DNA from: Cynocephalus volans
Taxonomy: Eukaryota > Chordata > Mammalia > Dermoptera > Cynocephalidae
Direction of reading: 5' to 3'
DNA: 64,000 bases
NCBI RefSeq assembly: GCF_027409185.1
Contig: NC_084465.1
Coordinates: 26,019,864-26,083,863 of the forward strand
Of the stretch, positions 1 to 11,223 are shown one piece after another. Each line of letters starts with the position of its first letter. Positions within the stretch are counted from its first letter, which is position 1. Position numbers and translations under genes: made by a program. Under the pieces are notes generated by a model. It made no database searches, was not told the origin of the DNA, and saw nothing but the letters and a program-made list of their open reading frames with translations.

Positions 1-122
1 TCCCACATTCCCCAAAACTCAGAAAGGTAGACACTGACAACTTTTTGTTCCTTGGGGGTTTCTGATAGTCTAGGAGCATGGTTAGCTCAGTGCTGTCAAG
101 CCTTAACTCATCTGACTCTTAG

Positions 123-1785
123 AAAAATGCCCACGGCAAGATCATCATTCTGTACGATGACGATGAGAGGCTGGCAAGCCAGGCAGCCACCACCATGTGC
201 GAGCGGGGCTTTGAAAACCTCTTCATGCTTTCTGGAGGTGAGAAAGGCTATATTCTGTTGCTTAGGACTTAAAAGACACATGCTTGGATTCACAGTCCTT
301 CAATTCCCCTCCCCCGTTCCCATCACCTTTTTCCACTCAGTGCTCAGAATTTAGTATTCTGGAAAGAGAAAAAACCATGCTGGCTGAAACAAGTCAAGAG
401 TTAGTTGAAACTTCCATTAGTTCCATCAGCACATGTTTTTAATTCCTAAAGTAATGATGCTGCTTTAGAGCTCTGTAAGAAAGCCCTACTGCTGGAGGCT
501 TGAGTAAAAGGATTTCTTGTGGAATGTTCACAGTCCCACATAAACAACTGATATTTTCTGGTGTCATTTGCTTAATGATAAAACAGTTAAGAAAGATTTC
601 ATGTCCTTGTGTCGGCTCAACTGGGTGACCAAAGATTAGAAGACATGCAGTTTTATTTCCAGGTTTTTGTTTGGCTTCACCATGTTAATGCTGCTTTTTC
701 TGATCTTCTAAAATAGGTCTAAAAGTCCTAGCTCAGAAATTCCCAGAAGGACTGATTACTGGTTCCCTGCCAGCATCTTGCCAGCAGGCTCTTCCTCTTG
801 GTTCTGCCCGGAAACGATCCAGCCCCAAAGTACCACTCCTACCAGCTGAGAATAAATGGAGATTTACCCCAGAAGACTTAAAAAAGATAGAATATTATCT
901 GCAAGAGGATCAAGGTCCTACAGACAATCCTAGTAAGATATTTTGACCTTTAAAGATATTGTTATCTGTGGAGCTTAAGATTTGCAGCTTTAAACATATC
1001 TTCGTCATCTTCGTCATATGAAAAGCTTCATATCTTATATTAAGATTTTTTAAATATTTGGGAGAGTACAGATACAGGGGGAGGGGGCGGTGATTCCAGA
1101 TATGGTCAAGAATTAGGCATTGAGTACAGACATAGAGAAGAGAGGTTATCAGTCAAAGTGTGTATATCTCAGGCAGAGCTGAGAAGCTAAGCATAAGGCA
1201 TTTAGATTCCTTCTTGAAAAGTTTTCATTTCCTTCTGCAGCTTTTGGGTATGTTTAAACCACTTCCAGGAGCCTTCATGGTTTGTCTTCTTACCTTACTT
1301 GTAGCACACTACTTTCTCTTCTCTTTTCTCTAATTGCTCCTTACCCTGCATTTCTCCCTACCAAAGAAGGAATGAAGGACAGACTAGGTTTGTCGGGGAT
1401 AATGGAAAAGAAGGGAAAAAAAGCTATCTGGGTTTCCCTCTATCCCTGCCACATTCCCCACCTTCAAACTGATGTTAAAGTTAAGATATAGATCATCATT
1501 GGCCTAAAGTAGATGCTCCACAGGACTTCATTAGCTTAAAAGTAGTTGTAGACTAGGAATTCATTAGCTGAAAAGTATACTTGGCGGTTTGTCCCTTGAA
1601 TCATTCTTGCAGCTCCTGCTTTCTTGCTCCCTTCAGGCCGGCTGAACCAAGCTAACTCCTCCGGAAGAGACTCCAAGGTGCCTGGTTCCCGCAGTGGACA
1701 GAACCAGCCCTCTGGGGGCCCTGCCAGCCACCCAAACCCCCGTTCACTCAGCAGTGGCCACCTGCAAGGCAAACCCTGGAAGTAA
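123..1785 (+). CDS. CEP41: CEP41, last three coding exons (5' part outside window)
   Basis: Coding exons are 123-237, 717-932 and 1637-1785 (stop TAA 1783-1785), all with AG acceptors; the first two have GT donors. They encode the C-terminal 159 residues. The first exon holds the end of the rhodanese-like domain ([17 protein letters not shown], then [15 protein letters not shown]). The second contains KRSSPK and [17 protein letters not shown], and the last is a Ser/Gly/Pro-rich tail ending HLQGKPWK. I recognise these as CEP41 (TSGA14), a centrosomal and ciliary-axoneme protein needed for tubulin polyglutamylation and mutated in human Joubert syndrome 15 (established knowledge). Codons rejoin in phase (G+GT, then A+GC). 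The gene enters from the left edge and converges on CPA1, as the mammalian gene order predicts. No frameshift or premature stop is visible. Confidence 0.95.
238..716 (+). other. CEP41 intron
   Basis: Intron with donor gtgaga after 237 and a pyrimidine-poor acceptor ending aaaatag before 717. I see no repeat or RNA gene in it. Confidence 0.85.
933..1636 (+). other. CEP41 last intron
   Basis: Intron with donor gtaaga after 932 and acceptor ctcccttcag before 1637. It includes a short G-rich run near 1078-1090; nothing else is recognisable. Confidence 0.85.
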
Positions 1786-1806
1786 AGACTTTGTCTAGCT
1801 TAGTCA

Positions 1807-1812
1807 AATAAA
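1807..1812 (+). terminator. Candidate CEP41 polyadenylation hexamer (proximal)
   Basis: AATAAA lies 22 bases after the CEP41 stop. It is the first of several candidates; two more overlap-spaced hexamers occur at 3184-3189 and 3193-3198. The true 3' end of the transcript cannot be set from sequence alone, and the distal pair is at least as plausible. Confidence 0.35.
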
Positions 1813-3183
1813 TGTTTTCCCTTCTTTCAGAACCCCTGAGCAGTTCCCAAGCTGGTCCTTTTCAGACACTGCTGCAGAAGAAAGACCACGAAACATGGCA
1901 CAGACCCTCTCCCCTCTCCCTGTCTCCAACTCCTTTCCCCACAACCACCTTGGGAAGGATTTTGACAGGTGACCACAAAAACCAGAGGCGTGACAGGCTC
2001 TAGTGTCCTCCCTATTGTTTACAGAATATTTAAGTCTTTGAAACTGAATAGGAAAAAAGGACCTAACTTTTTTAGGCTTTTATTTTATTTGTTTTAATAA
2101 GGTCCAGCTTATTTGGTCTGTATCCTGTATTGTGTTATAAATATTTCAGTCACATCTGCTGGTGTGTTCTCCGCAACCCATTTTTTCACTCACTGTTCTT
2201 GGTTTCCTAAAGGATCCTCCAGGTAGGCTCAGCGTGAGAAGCTATCCCCAGGGGTGCAGCTGAGCCTTAGCCTGCAGTTAACACACAGGGTACAGGCCCA
2301 CTCACTAAGGAGCTCTCTTACCAGCATATTGCAGGCTCTGGTGTGAGTTTGGAGGCCGGCCGGAAAGCATCTAGGCATCGCTCAATATGCAGATTAAGCA
2401 GAGTAGCTCTACTCTTCCTGAGTGCTCCCTTCCCTCATTAGATGTTTGCTTGGAGCAGAAAAGTGTGCACTCAGCTGTCTTCACACCAGCAGGAAAGCCC
2501 CGGCCATGTGCTAGGAGCCCCTTGAAGCCCAACAGAGCTGCCCCTCGCTTGTGGTCTGTATATCAGTCATAAATTTCTATTGCCAAGCTCGGGTCCATCC
2601 TTGTTAGATGAGCAGAAATTATGGCTACTTGAAAATATTAGCTTCGGTCAGGCAACTGGGAACACACGGGTGAAGAGGACTCCAAAGTCCGTTGTTAGGG
2701 CTGACAACCCCTTAAGCTCTTGTTTAAAAATACAGTATTAGTCTAATTAAGTAATTAGTGTGATTTCCTGCTTACTTTTCATTCTTATGACTGAGCTGTG
2801 ATAAGGAGGTTGTGATTATAGATTCTGGTTTTGGCCAGAATTTTGAATCAGCATTGATTGAATTGCTAGGTGACTGACATTCATTCCATTTAATTGGGAG
2901 AACAAAAGACCTCAGGTAAGGATGAGGAACTCTGAAATCATACAGAAAAGGAAAAGAGCCTTGTTGATTTTTATGGTCTATGATCGGAGCTGTGATAAGG
3001 GACTAAGGAATAAATCGTGCTCTTTGTCATGGCAACCAGCTTCTGAAAAGCCAACTGAAAATTGCCTGTCCTTAGGTGGTTACTGCTGCTGGGTAAGATT
3101 TGCCTTAACGGTACTATTTTTTCACCACCAAAAAAGAAAAAAAGCACCACAGTATTTCTGTCTGGGGCTGTGTTTGTAAGAGA

Positions 3184-3198
3184 AATAAATGTAATAAA
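3184..3198 (+). terminator. Candidate distal CEP41 polyadenylation signals
   Basis: Two AATAAA hexamers (3184-3189 and 3193-3198) lie close together about 1.4 kb after the stop codon. A paired signal at this distance would suit a 3' UTR of moderate length. No cleavage-site evidence is available. Confidence 0.35.
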
Positions 3199-5310
3199 TA
3201 TTTCATAGAGACATATGGAAAAATAACTCTCAGATTCAGCCCAGTTCTGTTTTAGAGTGTGTTTATTCTTCTCTACTTGATTTCCAAAGTGCAACATTTT
3301 CCGATGCTTTAGAAATCAAACAAACCAGGGATATTGTTCAGATGTCAAGCCGTGCCCAATTTTCCACAAGATTCAAGAACCTTGTATAAAATTCAGCCAA
3401 CGTACACATAGCTTTAATGAGGAGCCTGTCATGTTTCCCCATAAATTTATTGCCTGAGAACTTAGTTCAGCCTTTTGCTAATGCCAAAATGCTCTGGCTT
3501 TTTATTTTCTTTACAGCATAGATAGAAAAATGCAAATTTTCCACACTCAGCTTTCCTCTAGCATGGACAAAATTTTCAGCCATTTTTGATGCATATACAT
3601 TTTTAAGAAAAAGATTTTTTTCTCTGTAACAAAGTTCTGGTTAAGTTGACTAGTCAGAAATTTAGACTTCTCTACCCTTTGTTCCGATTTTGCATTCCCA
3701 TCATCAAACAACATTAGAGTGTTAGAAACCAACTGCATGTATGTGGAAAGTCAGTGTACCCAAACCTATTAGAATTGCCATGTGTTTATGTGAGAGATCT
3801 GACAGGTTTAATATATTTATGTGTATTTATCCATAGGCAGACCCTGTTAAGGATTTTAAATAACCACTTCTCAAAAGATTTGTTTTGATTCTATACTTTG
3901 TGTGTTAAATATTACTATCAGACATTTTTTACATGCTCGAAATATTGTTTTTAACATTCTACTTTACTAGTTTCTTCGTTAGATTAAGTGACATGTATTA
4001 TTTAAATGATCGGTGATACTTGTGCAATTATGAATGCTGAAGATTAAAATACATAGCTACTAATTTGTCGTTTGCTATTAATATGCTGAAACTTGCCAAC
4101 TTCTCTTTTCCTCTCCGTGGAAATGGTTTGAGGGAGCCACAGGAGACTGGTGTGATTTGAAAGAGGACCTCTTTTTGCTGCGTCTCCCAGAAAGGCATAT
4201 ATTCTTTGTATAAATGAATCAGGAAATTATTCCAGTTAGGGCAGGGGAGCCTAACTGTCTTGTGAGAAGTCCTGGGTTTCTTTTCATGCTCAGGCAGGAA
4301 CCGATGGCCACTTTATACAGATTGTGTCATGGCTTTCTTGTCAGTGACTAGCTTGCCCTTGCCTGGAGACTTGTGACTCCCAGGATGGAAGGTGCTTTAT
4401 CCATGTACAACTACAGCTCCACCTGAACAACAATGATGGCCAAAGTTTAAATACTATATTAAATGCTTTACAGAGGAACGTATTTAAGAACGAGAAGAGG
4501 GAAGGATGGAGGCAAGGAAACCAGAAGGGAGGGCGGGAGGGAGGGAGGAGTCAGTTGTATTACTCGTTTGAAAACAAAAGGAACATCCTGGGCTGTAATA
4601 ATATCAGGTTCAATCTATTGAAAAGTATAAAATGATTCAAATGGCCTAAAACTAATTTTATTTTTTACCTTTAGTAGAAAGCCAGACCAGCACAATCATA
4701 TTGGACTTGGTATAAATCAGAGTTAGAAGAAATAATGTTCATTAGTTGCTCGTGGATTTTTCCTTGTGGTGCTATTTAGATTATACAAAAAAATTTTAAG
4801 ACTTTAGGCTCCTCACCAAGAAAACAGAACAAAAAAAACCTCTTTTCTCAGATTCCCTTGTGGAATATAAGTGAAATCAGAATTGTAGACTGGAAGACAT
4901 ATGTAGGTAATTTTTCTTGTGTTGGTTTTGGTTTTTGTCATCTCGTTTATTGGTTACAGATTCTTTTATGTTTTCTGACTTTTTTATGGAGCATAATTAA
5001 TTTCTGTCCACCTAGATTTAAATCCTTGACTGCCTTCGTGCTCTACTCTGAATATAATCATTAAGAACCTTTCTTTCCCCAGTTCCAAAATGTTCTGTGT
5101 CTTCAATGTGCATTTATTTTTTTCACAATTCTTTCATAGATGTGAGTCCTGTAATACTTTTTTTTTTTCCCTGAGAAACATCAGAAACATGTGAATTATA
5201 ATTCATCAGTTTAATTATGTGGGCATGTTGAATACTTACATGCAGTTCAATTAATTTTTTGATCAACAAATTTGTTTTCCATATAAAAGCAATAAATAAA
5301 ACATGCTGTG

Positions 5311-5444
5311 GGCCGACCCCGTGGCGCACTCGGGAGAGCGCAGCGCTGGGAGCGCAGCAGCATTCCTGCCGTGGGTTCAGATCCTATATAGGGATGGCCG
5401 GTGCGCACGGTGCGGCCGGTCACCAAAAAGACAAAAAATAAATA
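5311..5444 (+). mobile_element. tRNA-derived SINE, CYN-like (colugo type)
   Basis: The body starts GGGCCGACCCCGTGGCGCAC, has a box A-like GGCGCACTCGGGAGAGC and a box B-like GGGTTCAGATCC, then TATATAGGGATGGCCGG, and ends in an A-rich (AAAT)n tail. It is flanked by a direct repeat (about 5291-5310 and 5445-5464, ending ACATGCTGTG), a retroposition target-site duplication. The head resembles tRNA-Ile. I recognise the form as the dermopteran CYN SINE from memory of that family. Confidence 0.8.
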
Positions 5445-6287
5445 AATAAATAAAACATGCTGTGCTTCCAAAGTGTTCAGAATACATTTGGGTAGTAACA
5501 CTTTCCTAGCCTTATAGTAATTATTGAAATTACTATTCTGGCATTGGTACATAAGTCAGTTATAGCATGAAAAATGTCATGGTGGAAATTCGCCAGCCTT
5601 GAATTCTGACAGAACAGAATTAATGATTTTATGTTTGTTTTCAAAACGTAATGATTTTATGTATGTTTGTCACACTGTGACCCCCTATGGTCTCACTCTC
5701 TGGTGCTGATCCTCTTTGTTCTGAATACAGAAGCAAATTATCTTCGCCTGCTACTGTCCTGAGGCAGCTGGCTAAATGTGTGGCAAACAGAAGTCACTTA
5801 TTAAATGCTGTTGACTGATGAACTACATTTTTTAAAGGATATCAATATGTCTTTCCTTTAAAATTATTTTGACTGTAAGCTCCCAGAGGGTGAAAATACC
5901 AACTCTGTGACAGTGGCCCTTCATAAGTGCTTGTGAATAAGCAAATTGAACCTGTCAAGATTGAGGTCTGCATGTGGTGCCCATTGTGATGGCCACTCAC
6001 AGCTGGTCTGCCATTCTGGAGACCCAGAAGCCTCGTCATCTTTTGTCCCCTGTGCATCTTGCTTTTGTGGGAGGGGCATTCACCACCCTGAGGGTTTTAG
6101 GTCCCCCTCTGCAGGAGGTACTCAGAGAGCTGGTACGGGCACTGTTAAAACCCTGGCTGTCTGTTTTCACAGTCCCCTTAGGCTTGAAGGAGCCTTCAGA
6201 ATTCATCAAATATGGGTTGCATACCATTCTCATCTGAGAATGGGTTATTTTTCTCTTGTTTCAAATCATGAAGATTTCTAGACAATA

Positions 6288-6470
6288 ATAGTGGTGAACA
6301 TTTATGGAGAGCTTACTATGTGTTAGGAAGTGTTCCTAGATTCTCCATTGTGTGTTGACTCATTTAATTCTCATAAAAGTATGCACCCCCATTTTCGGAT
6401 GAGGAGACTGAGGTTCAGGCCCTGAGTCACTGAGCCAGATGGTTGAGAAGCCAGGATCCAGCCGAGAATT
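6288..6470 (-). repeat. MIR SINE fragment
   Basis: It reads as the reverse of the MIR consensus: GAGCTTACTATGTGTTAGG, then CTCATTTAATTCTCA, then GATGAGGAGACTGAGG and a gagccaggatcc-type end. An old mammalian-wide repeat. Confidence 0.75.
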
Positions 6471-8199
6471 GTGGCTGCAGACATGTTCTTTTAGCCACTC
6501 TGCTCTGCGCTTCCCACTCTGGGTAGGCATAGTCATGTTCTCCCTTGACAATGCCTCTAAACTACCAACAAAAATGTCACTTTCCCTTAGCTGTTGTCTT
6601 CCCTTCGCTTCTGGTCACCTGAGAGTCCACTGAAAGCTTTTCTCATCCTGCCTGCACAAAAGGCAGTGTAAGTTCAGGAACTGAAACATTTGTTCTCAGG
6701 AATGTGTTATTTCCACATTGCCACTGTGTCTGGTGTCCTATCTTAAAGACAGGTGCTCCAGGGTTTCTGAGGTTTGTTTTGTTTGTTAATGGACACCTCA
6801 TGAGTTACCACTTAAGGAATGAGAGTTATAGACTTCTATTTAGATTGTAGGGGGAAAAAATAGTCTGTTTTTCTGATAGGTTGAACTACTCATTCAATAA
6901 ACCATATTGATATGATTTGTGTCTGATCCTTTTTTGTGCGTGAGTGGTGATGTTTCTGATTTAGGCTGAAACATAAATTGCATGAATTGGCTGATGGCCA
7001 CAGGCCTGGTTTTGTGGAAGAAACAGAGGCAAACCTCTTTGCCTCCGTCCATGTCAGCAAAACCCTCGCTCCACTGCACTTTTCTAAAAATGTAGCTGAC
7101 AACACTACTGTGGCTAAGCAGAAGACTTTTAAAATTAAAAATAATTTTCTCCTCTTAGTTTGGCAAGTAAACATTTGGCAATCTCAGTCTCTGGGGTTGT
7201 TAGATGATGCTCACAGTTGGAGTTGCCAAATTAATGCGGATCCTGAAAGCCTTGGGGAAGAATTCATTACCCTTTGACAGTTTTTCAGATTTGATGGGAG
7301 CTCTGTGCCTTTCTCAGAGCTCTGTTTTGATCTGGCCAGTTTGAATGTTATGGTTGGTCGTATCAGTTTCCTCTAAGTAGCATCTGGATCTTAGTGTGTT
7401 CACAGAATGATGTTTCCGTAGTCCTTAGAGCAAGAGCCCCTGTGCATCTTCAAATCCACCTAGTCCCACTTGCCCTTGCAAAACAATTGCTGAGATGGTG
7501 AATAGAGGGACGAGTGAGGTCACATCTGGATTGTATTCACAGATATTTCCATTTTAACTTTAGGGCAAAGCCAGAAAGCTAGACATGCATATCTGAGTGT
7601 TAATTCAAGAGACTACCTGAATTCTCATGAACCACCAATGGCCCACAGACCACATTGAGAACCATATGTGATGGTCTAAGAAAAAAGCAAAATGAGTTTA
7701 TTTAAAAATAAAGGTCTTTGAAAGGCCCTGGAGAATAGGCATTAGTATAATGAATTCCCAACATTGCTATGGGAACCGAATGTGAGCAGAAAGGGCTCTC
7801 GGGAATTTTCATCTGAGCTACAGCAGAGAGCTCAGAGAATGGCCCCAACTGGCGGATCAGAAGAATCCCTTTCCTTGGTAGTGACACTGCTGCTTCCAGC
7901 TCTATCTGGAGTGCATATTTCTCTGAAGATAAGACAAATTGCAGTGTTCTGGGCAAGATGATGAAATATGATGCCAGAACAGAAAAAAATGAATTTAGAC
8001 AAATTATAAAAAAGAATCTGAGCAAAAACTAAGATGGCTATTTAGATGTTTGATATTGATCAGTTGATATTAGGTAACTGGACACACAGGTTGTCTGGTG
8101 TGGTTGAAATAGCTCCCCTTCCCCCATTATAAAAGCTGATTATAAAAGCTCATTGTGGTGTTGTTACAATACCAAGGTCAAGGGAGCCACAGAAATACA

Positions 8200-8306
8200 T
8201 AAATAAAATAAAAACTCATTGCAAGAAATTTTGAAAAGTATAAAGAGGAAAACTATCACTACTACCAAGGGTAGCCACTGTTATTGGGCAATATAACCTT
8301 CCAGGC

Positions 8307-8354
<48 letters not shown>

Positions 8355-9180
8355 TGTGTGTGTATGTTAAACAACAAAAAAAATGGGATCATACTCAACA
8401 TTATTTTGTAATCAGTTTCTTTTTTAAAAAAAAAACTATTGAAGCGTAAATCACATATCAAATTCACCCATTTTAACTGTACAATTAAACTATGTTTAGT
8501 AAATTTACACAAGTGTGCAATCAGTGCCACAATCCAATTCTAGAACATTCCCATCTTGTAGTCAGCTTCTTTCACTTAGTATGTGAACATTTTTTCATGT
8601 CAAAACAGACCTTAATGGTTTTATGATATTCCAATACACAGAAGTGTCATCAGTATCGATACTGATGATTATTTAGGTTCTTTTCCTTTATTTTTTTACT
8701 ACTCCAATCTTGTACATAAATATTTTTGAACTAGTCCAAATATTCTTCCATGTGGATCTTCTAGGTTAAAGAAGCAATACATTTAAAATTTTGATTTATA
8801 CGGCCAAATTTGCCCTCTAGAAAGGTGGTGCGAATTTATCCTCCCACCAGCAGTATATGACAGTGCTTATTTCTTCATACCCTTGATAACACTGAGTTGT
8901 CAGTTCTTTTATTCCTTGCCAATCTGATGAGAGAAAAGTAACATCTTTGTTTTTCTTTAATGTACAAGAAATCACTCAGAGGGTCAGTATCTTTCATATA
9001 TTGATTGACTTTTTATGTTCCTTCTGGGAATTGCCTTTTTTTTTTTAATTGTTAGTCTCCTTCTTTAACTCCTTTTACTTACTTTTACTTTAATCCCTCA
9101 AGATTATTAATACTTATTTTCCATATAAGTTGCAATATTTTCTAAAATTATTGTCTGTTAGCTCTGTTTTTACTTAAACA
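8200..9180 (-). repeat. Old LINE-1 fragment (L1M, 3' region)
   Basis: It contains sequence typical of reversed mammalian L1 3' regions (for example TTCACCCATTTTAACTGTAC, and the ctttgccc/gggaattgcc-type stretch near 9030). It is highly diverged, interrupted by the TG repeat, and has no open frame. The boundaries are approximate. Confidence 0.5.
8309..8366. repeat. (TG)n microsatellite
   Basis: An almost pure TG dinucleotide run of about 58 bases with two TA interruptions. The spurious His/Thr-rich frame across it is not a gene. Confidence 0.98.
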
Positions 9181-9297
9181 AATTTTTTTACCCATAGATT
9201 TGTAAAATAATGTATCCAAAAACAAAATGTAAAGCTTTTGCACGCTTGAAAATATAAAAAAGAAAGTTATTAACAACTTCCACATCTCCATTTAACA

Positions 9298-9425
9298 AGC
9301 GTTTATTATTACTGATATGAATATTGTTCTTACTATGTGCCATGCATTGGGCCAAGCAGTGGGGATCGAGTGGTGAACAAAGCCATGCAATCCCTGCCTT
9401 CATGGAATTTGTATTCTGCTTCATT
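9298..9425 (-). repeat. L2 3'-end fragment
   Basis: Shows the L2 signature in reverse: CTTACTATGTGCCATGCATT, then gtgaacaaagccatgcaatccctgcc-type sequence. Old and short. Confidence 0.55.
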
Positions 9426-11163
9426 CCTTGACTTTTCAGCTTTCTTAAGACTTCCTTGCTCAGAGTCTTAGTTTCTAAACTACAACTCTGGGAAATCAAA
9501 ATAACTTGCACAGGGGTATTTTCAGCACACCTACAGTATACGGATTATAAAATTTATGAATTCATTAATAAAAGTAGAGAACATTCACTCAACAAGTATT
9601 TATTAGGCATCTATACGTCAAGTACTGTTGATGGTATTGGGGACTGAATGCTAGAAAAGGGGGTCCGAGCTATCAGGGAGCACTGTTTCGTGTTTTAATT
9701 AAGCAATTCCACCACGAAGGTCTAGGTAATCCAGTTTTGTAAAATGGTGTGTTGTCATGCCAACTTAATATTTTTCCTTATCAATCTTTATTAAACAAAA
9801 GATGATCAGCTTTTTAGTTGCCCAAACTAAGTGGTTTAATGGCTTTCAGCTTATCTACACTCTTGTTACATAGATTGAAGGGAAATGTTTTCCAAAAGAT
9901 AACTTGAAGAGAGTGTTATCAAATCTTTAAGTCATCTTTCTGTAAAGACGGAAATACCATGTTGCCTTGTCTCATAAACATACATATGTATAAGTTTATG
10001 TATACTATTGTGTATCGCCAGCCTCATTCTTTTTCTTTTTTAGAATGTTTGGGAGCAAAACCAAATAAAACCCCAAGATGAAAATTCCTTCCTATTTCTT
10101 AAAAAAAAAAAAAAAAGGAAAGGAAAGCATTTTGACCTTCAGGCCATTTTGTGTGGAAAAGACAAGACTCAAGTCAAGGGAGCTGGATGCATCTATAAAT
10201 CTGAACTGGCTGATACAAGGAGAAGCTGCATTCTCCACCCTAGCCCCCCAAGTCACCCCACCCACTTCCCTAGTGACTTCTGTGACAGTAACCCCTGTTC
10301 CACATTCACAACTTAAGAGATGTGGAAGAAACAGAAGGGAGATTCTTGCTTTGGAAAGAGCTGGGATATCCTAGGTATCGTGGTGCTAGCCACGAAGGAT
10401 GATCTCACAAGCATCAGGATCAGCAAGCCAAAGGAGGGAAGCCAAATTCTAGGAGCCATGGAGAGCGTCAACAGAATGGGAAGGAGTGGCATGGGTGGGC
10501 ACAGAAAAGGGAGCAGAGACGATGTTCCATAGATGCTGGGAAGGGTGTGGCAAATGAGAAGAGAGCTCCTTCCATCCCTAAAGGCAAAGACTTCATGACA
10601 TGCTACAATTAATAAAATGCCCTGGGATTGGCATTCGTTCTGTATCTTCAGCAAATGATTTCATTTAATCCAATTGTTTTCTTCCTCTTTAATTCAGGCG
10701 CGGGACACCATATTTTGCTTTATAGTAATCTATTTTACTTGGCTGCAACATCTATTTCGGACAGCAGTGGCCACCAGGATTATTATATTTCATACTCCAG
10801 GTTATTGCTTTTATAGCTGAATGGTAGAACTAGCTAGACTATTGTACAAGTTGAATTCCTCGCTGCTACAGGGTGCCAGGCATTTGGTTAGCAGCTGTGA
10901 CTGCTCGTTGCTACTAAGATATGAACAAATCACCCCATTGACAAGCTGAGCTCAGGGTGGTCTAATTAGAACGGGCGCCACTTGGATACAACTTCACAGG
11001 ACCTTGGAATGCAGGAGAATTTTGGGGTCATCTAGTCCAACCACCCACACATTTCCAGCTAGGCCTGCAGGAGCTAAATAACTTCTGCCCCAGCTTGAAA
11101 AGGCAAACACGCCACATGCGTTCTACACGTAAGCCCCGAGACTCTATTCTTATGCACTCAAAC

Positions 11164-11169
11164 TTTATT
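11164..11169 (-). terminator. CPA1 polyadenylation signal
   Basis: AATAAA on the - strand, about 55 bases beyond the CPA1 stop codon. It sits in the context CCAAATAAAGT, which suits the short 3' UTR of pancreatic zymogen mRNAs. Confidence 0.85.
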
Positions 11170-11223
11170 TGGTTACCTGGGTGGGGCCAGAGAGGAGGAA
11201 GAGGAGGGTGCCAAAGGACCAGT

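Larger units (their letters stand above)
1786..5290. other. CEP41 3' UTR and AT-rich intergenic DNA
   Basis: No coding exon is visible. The first part is the CEP41 3' UTR, whose end is unknown; candidate hexamers are at 1807 and at 3184/3193. Beyond about 3.2 kb the DNA is AT-rich and non-coding, with a GGGA/GGAG-rich patch near 4496-4550. Confidence 0.5.
5465..11160. other. CEP41-CPA1 intergenic region
   Basis: The region between the two converging genes holds the MIR, L1, TG and L2 pieces listed separately. No exon with coding character was found in either strand; the scattered open frames are short and unlike any protein I know. A 16-base A run sits near 10101. Confidence 0.6.

Noticed and set aside
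5311-5400. Functional tRNA-Ile gene
   Set aside because: Anticodon arm and acceptor stem do not pair as in a real tRNA; A-tail and target-site duplication show a SINE.
8216-8530. - strand frame with a poly(His-Thr) tract
   Set aside because: Translation of the TG microsatellite.
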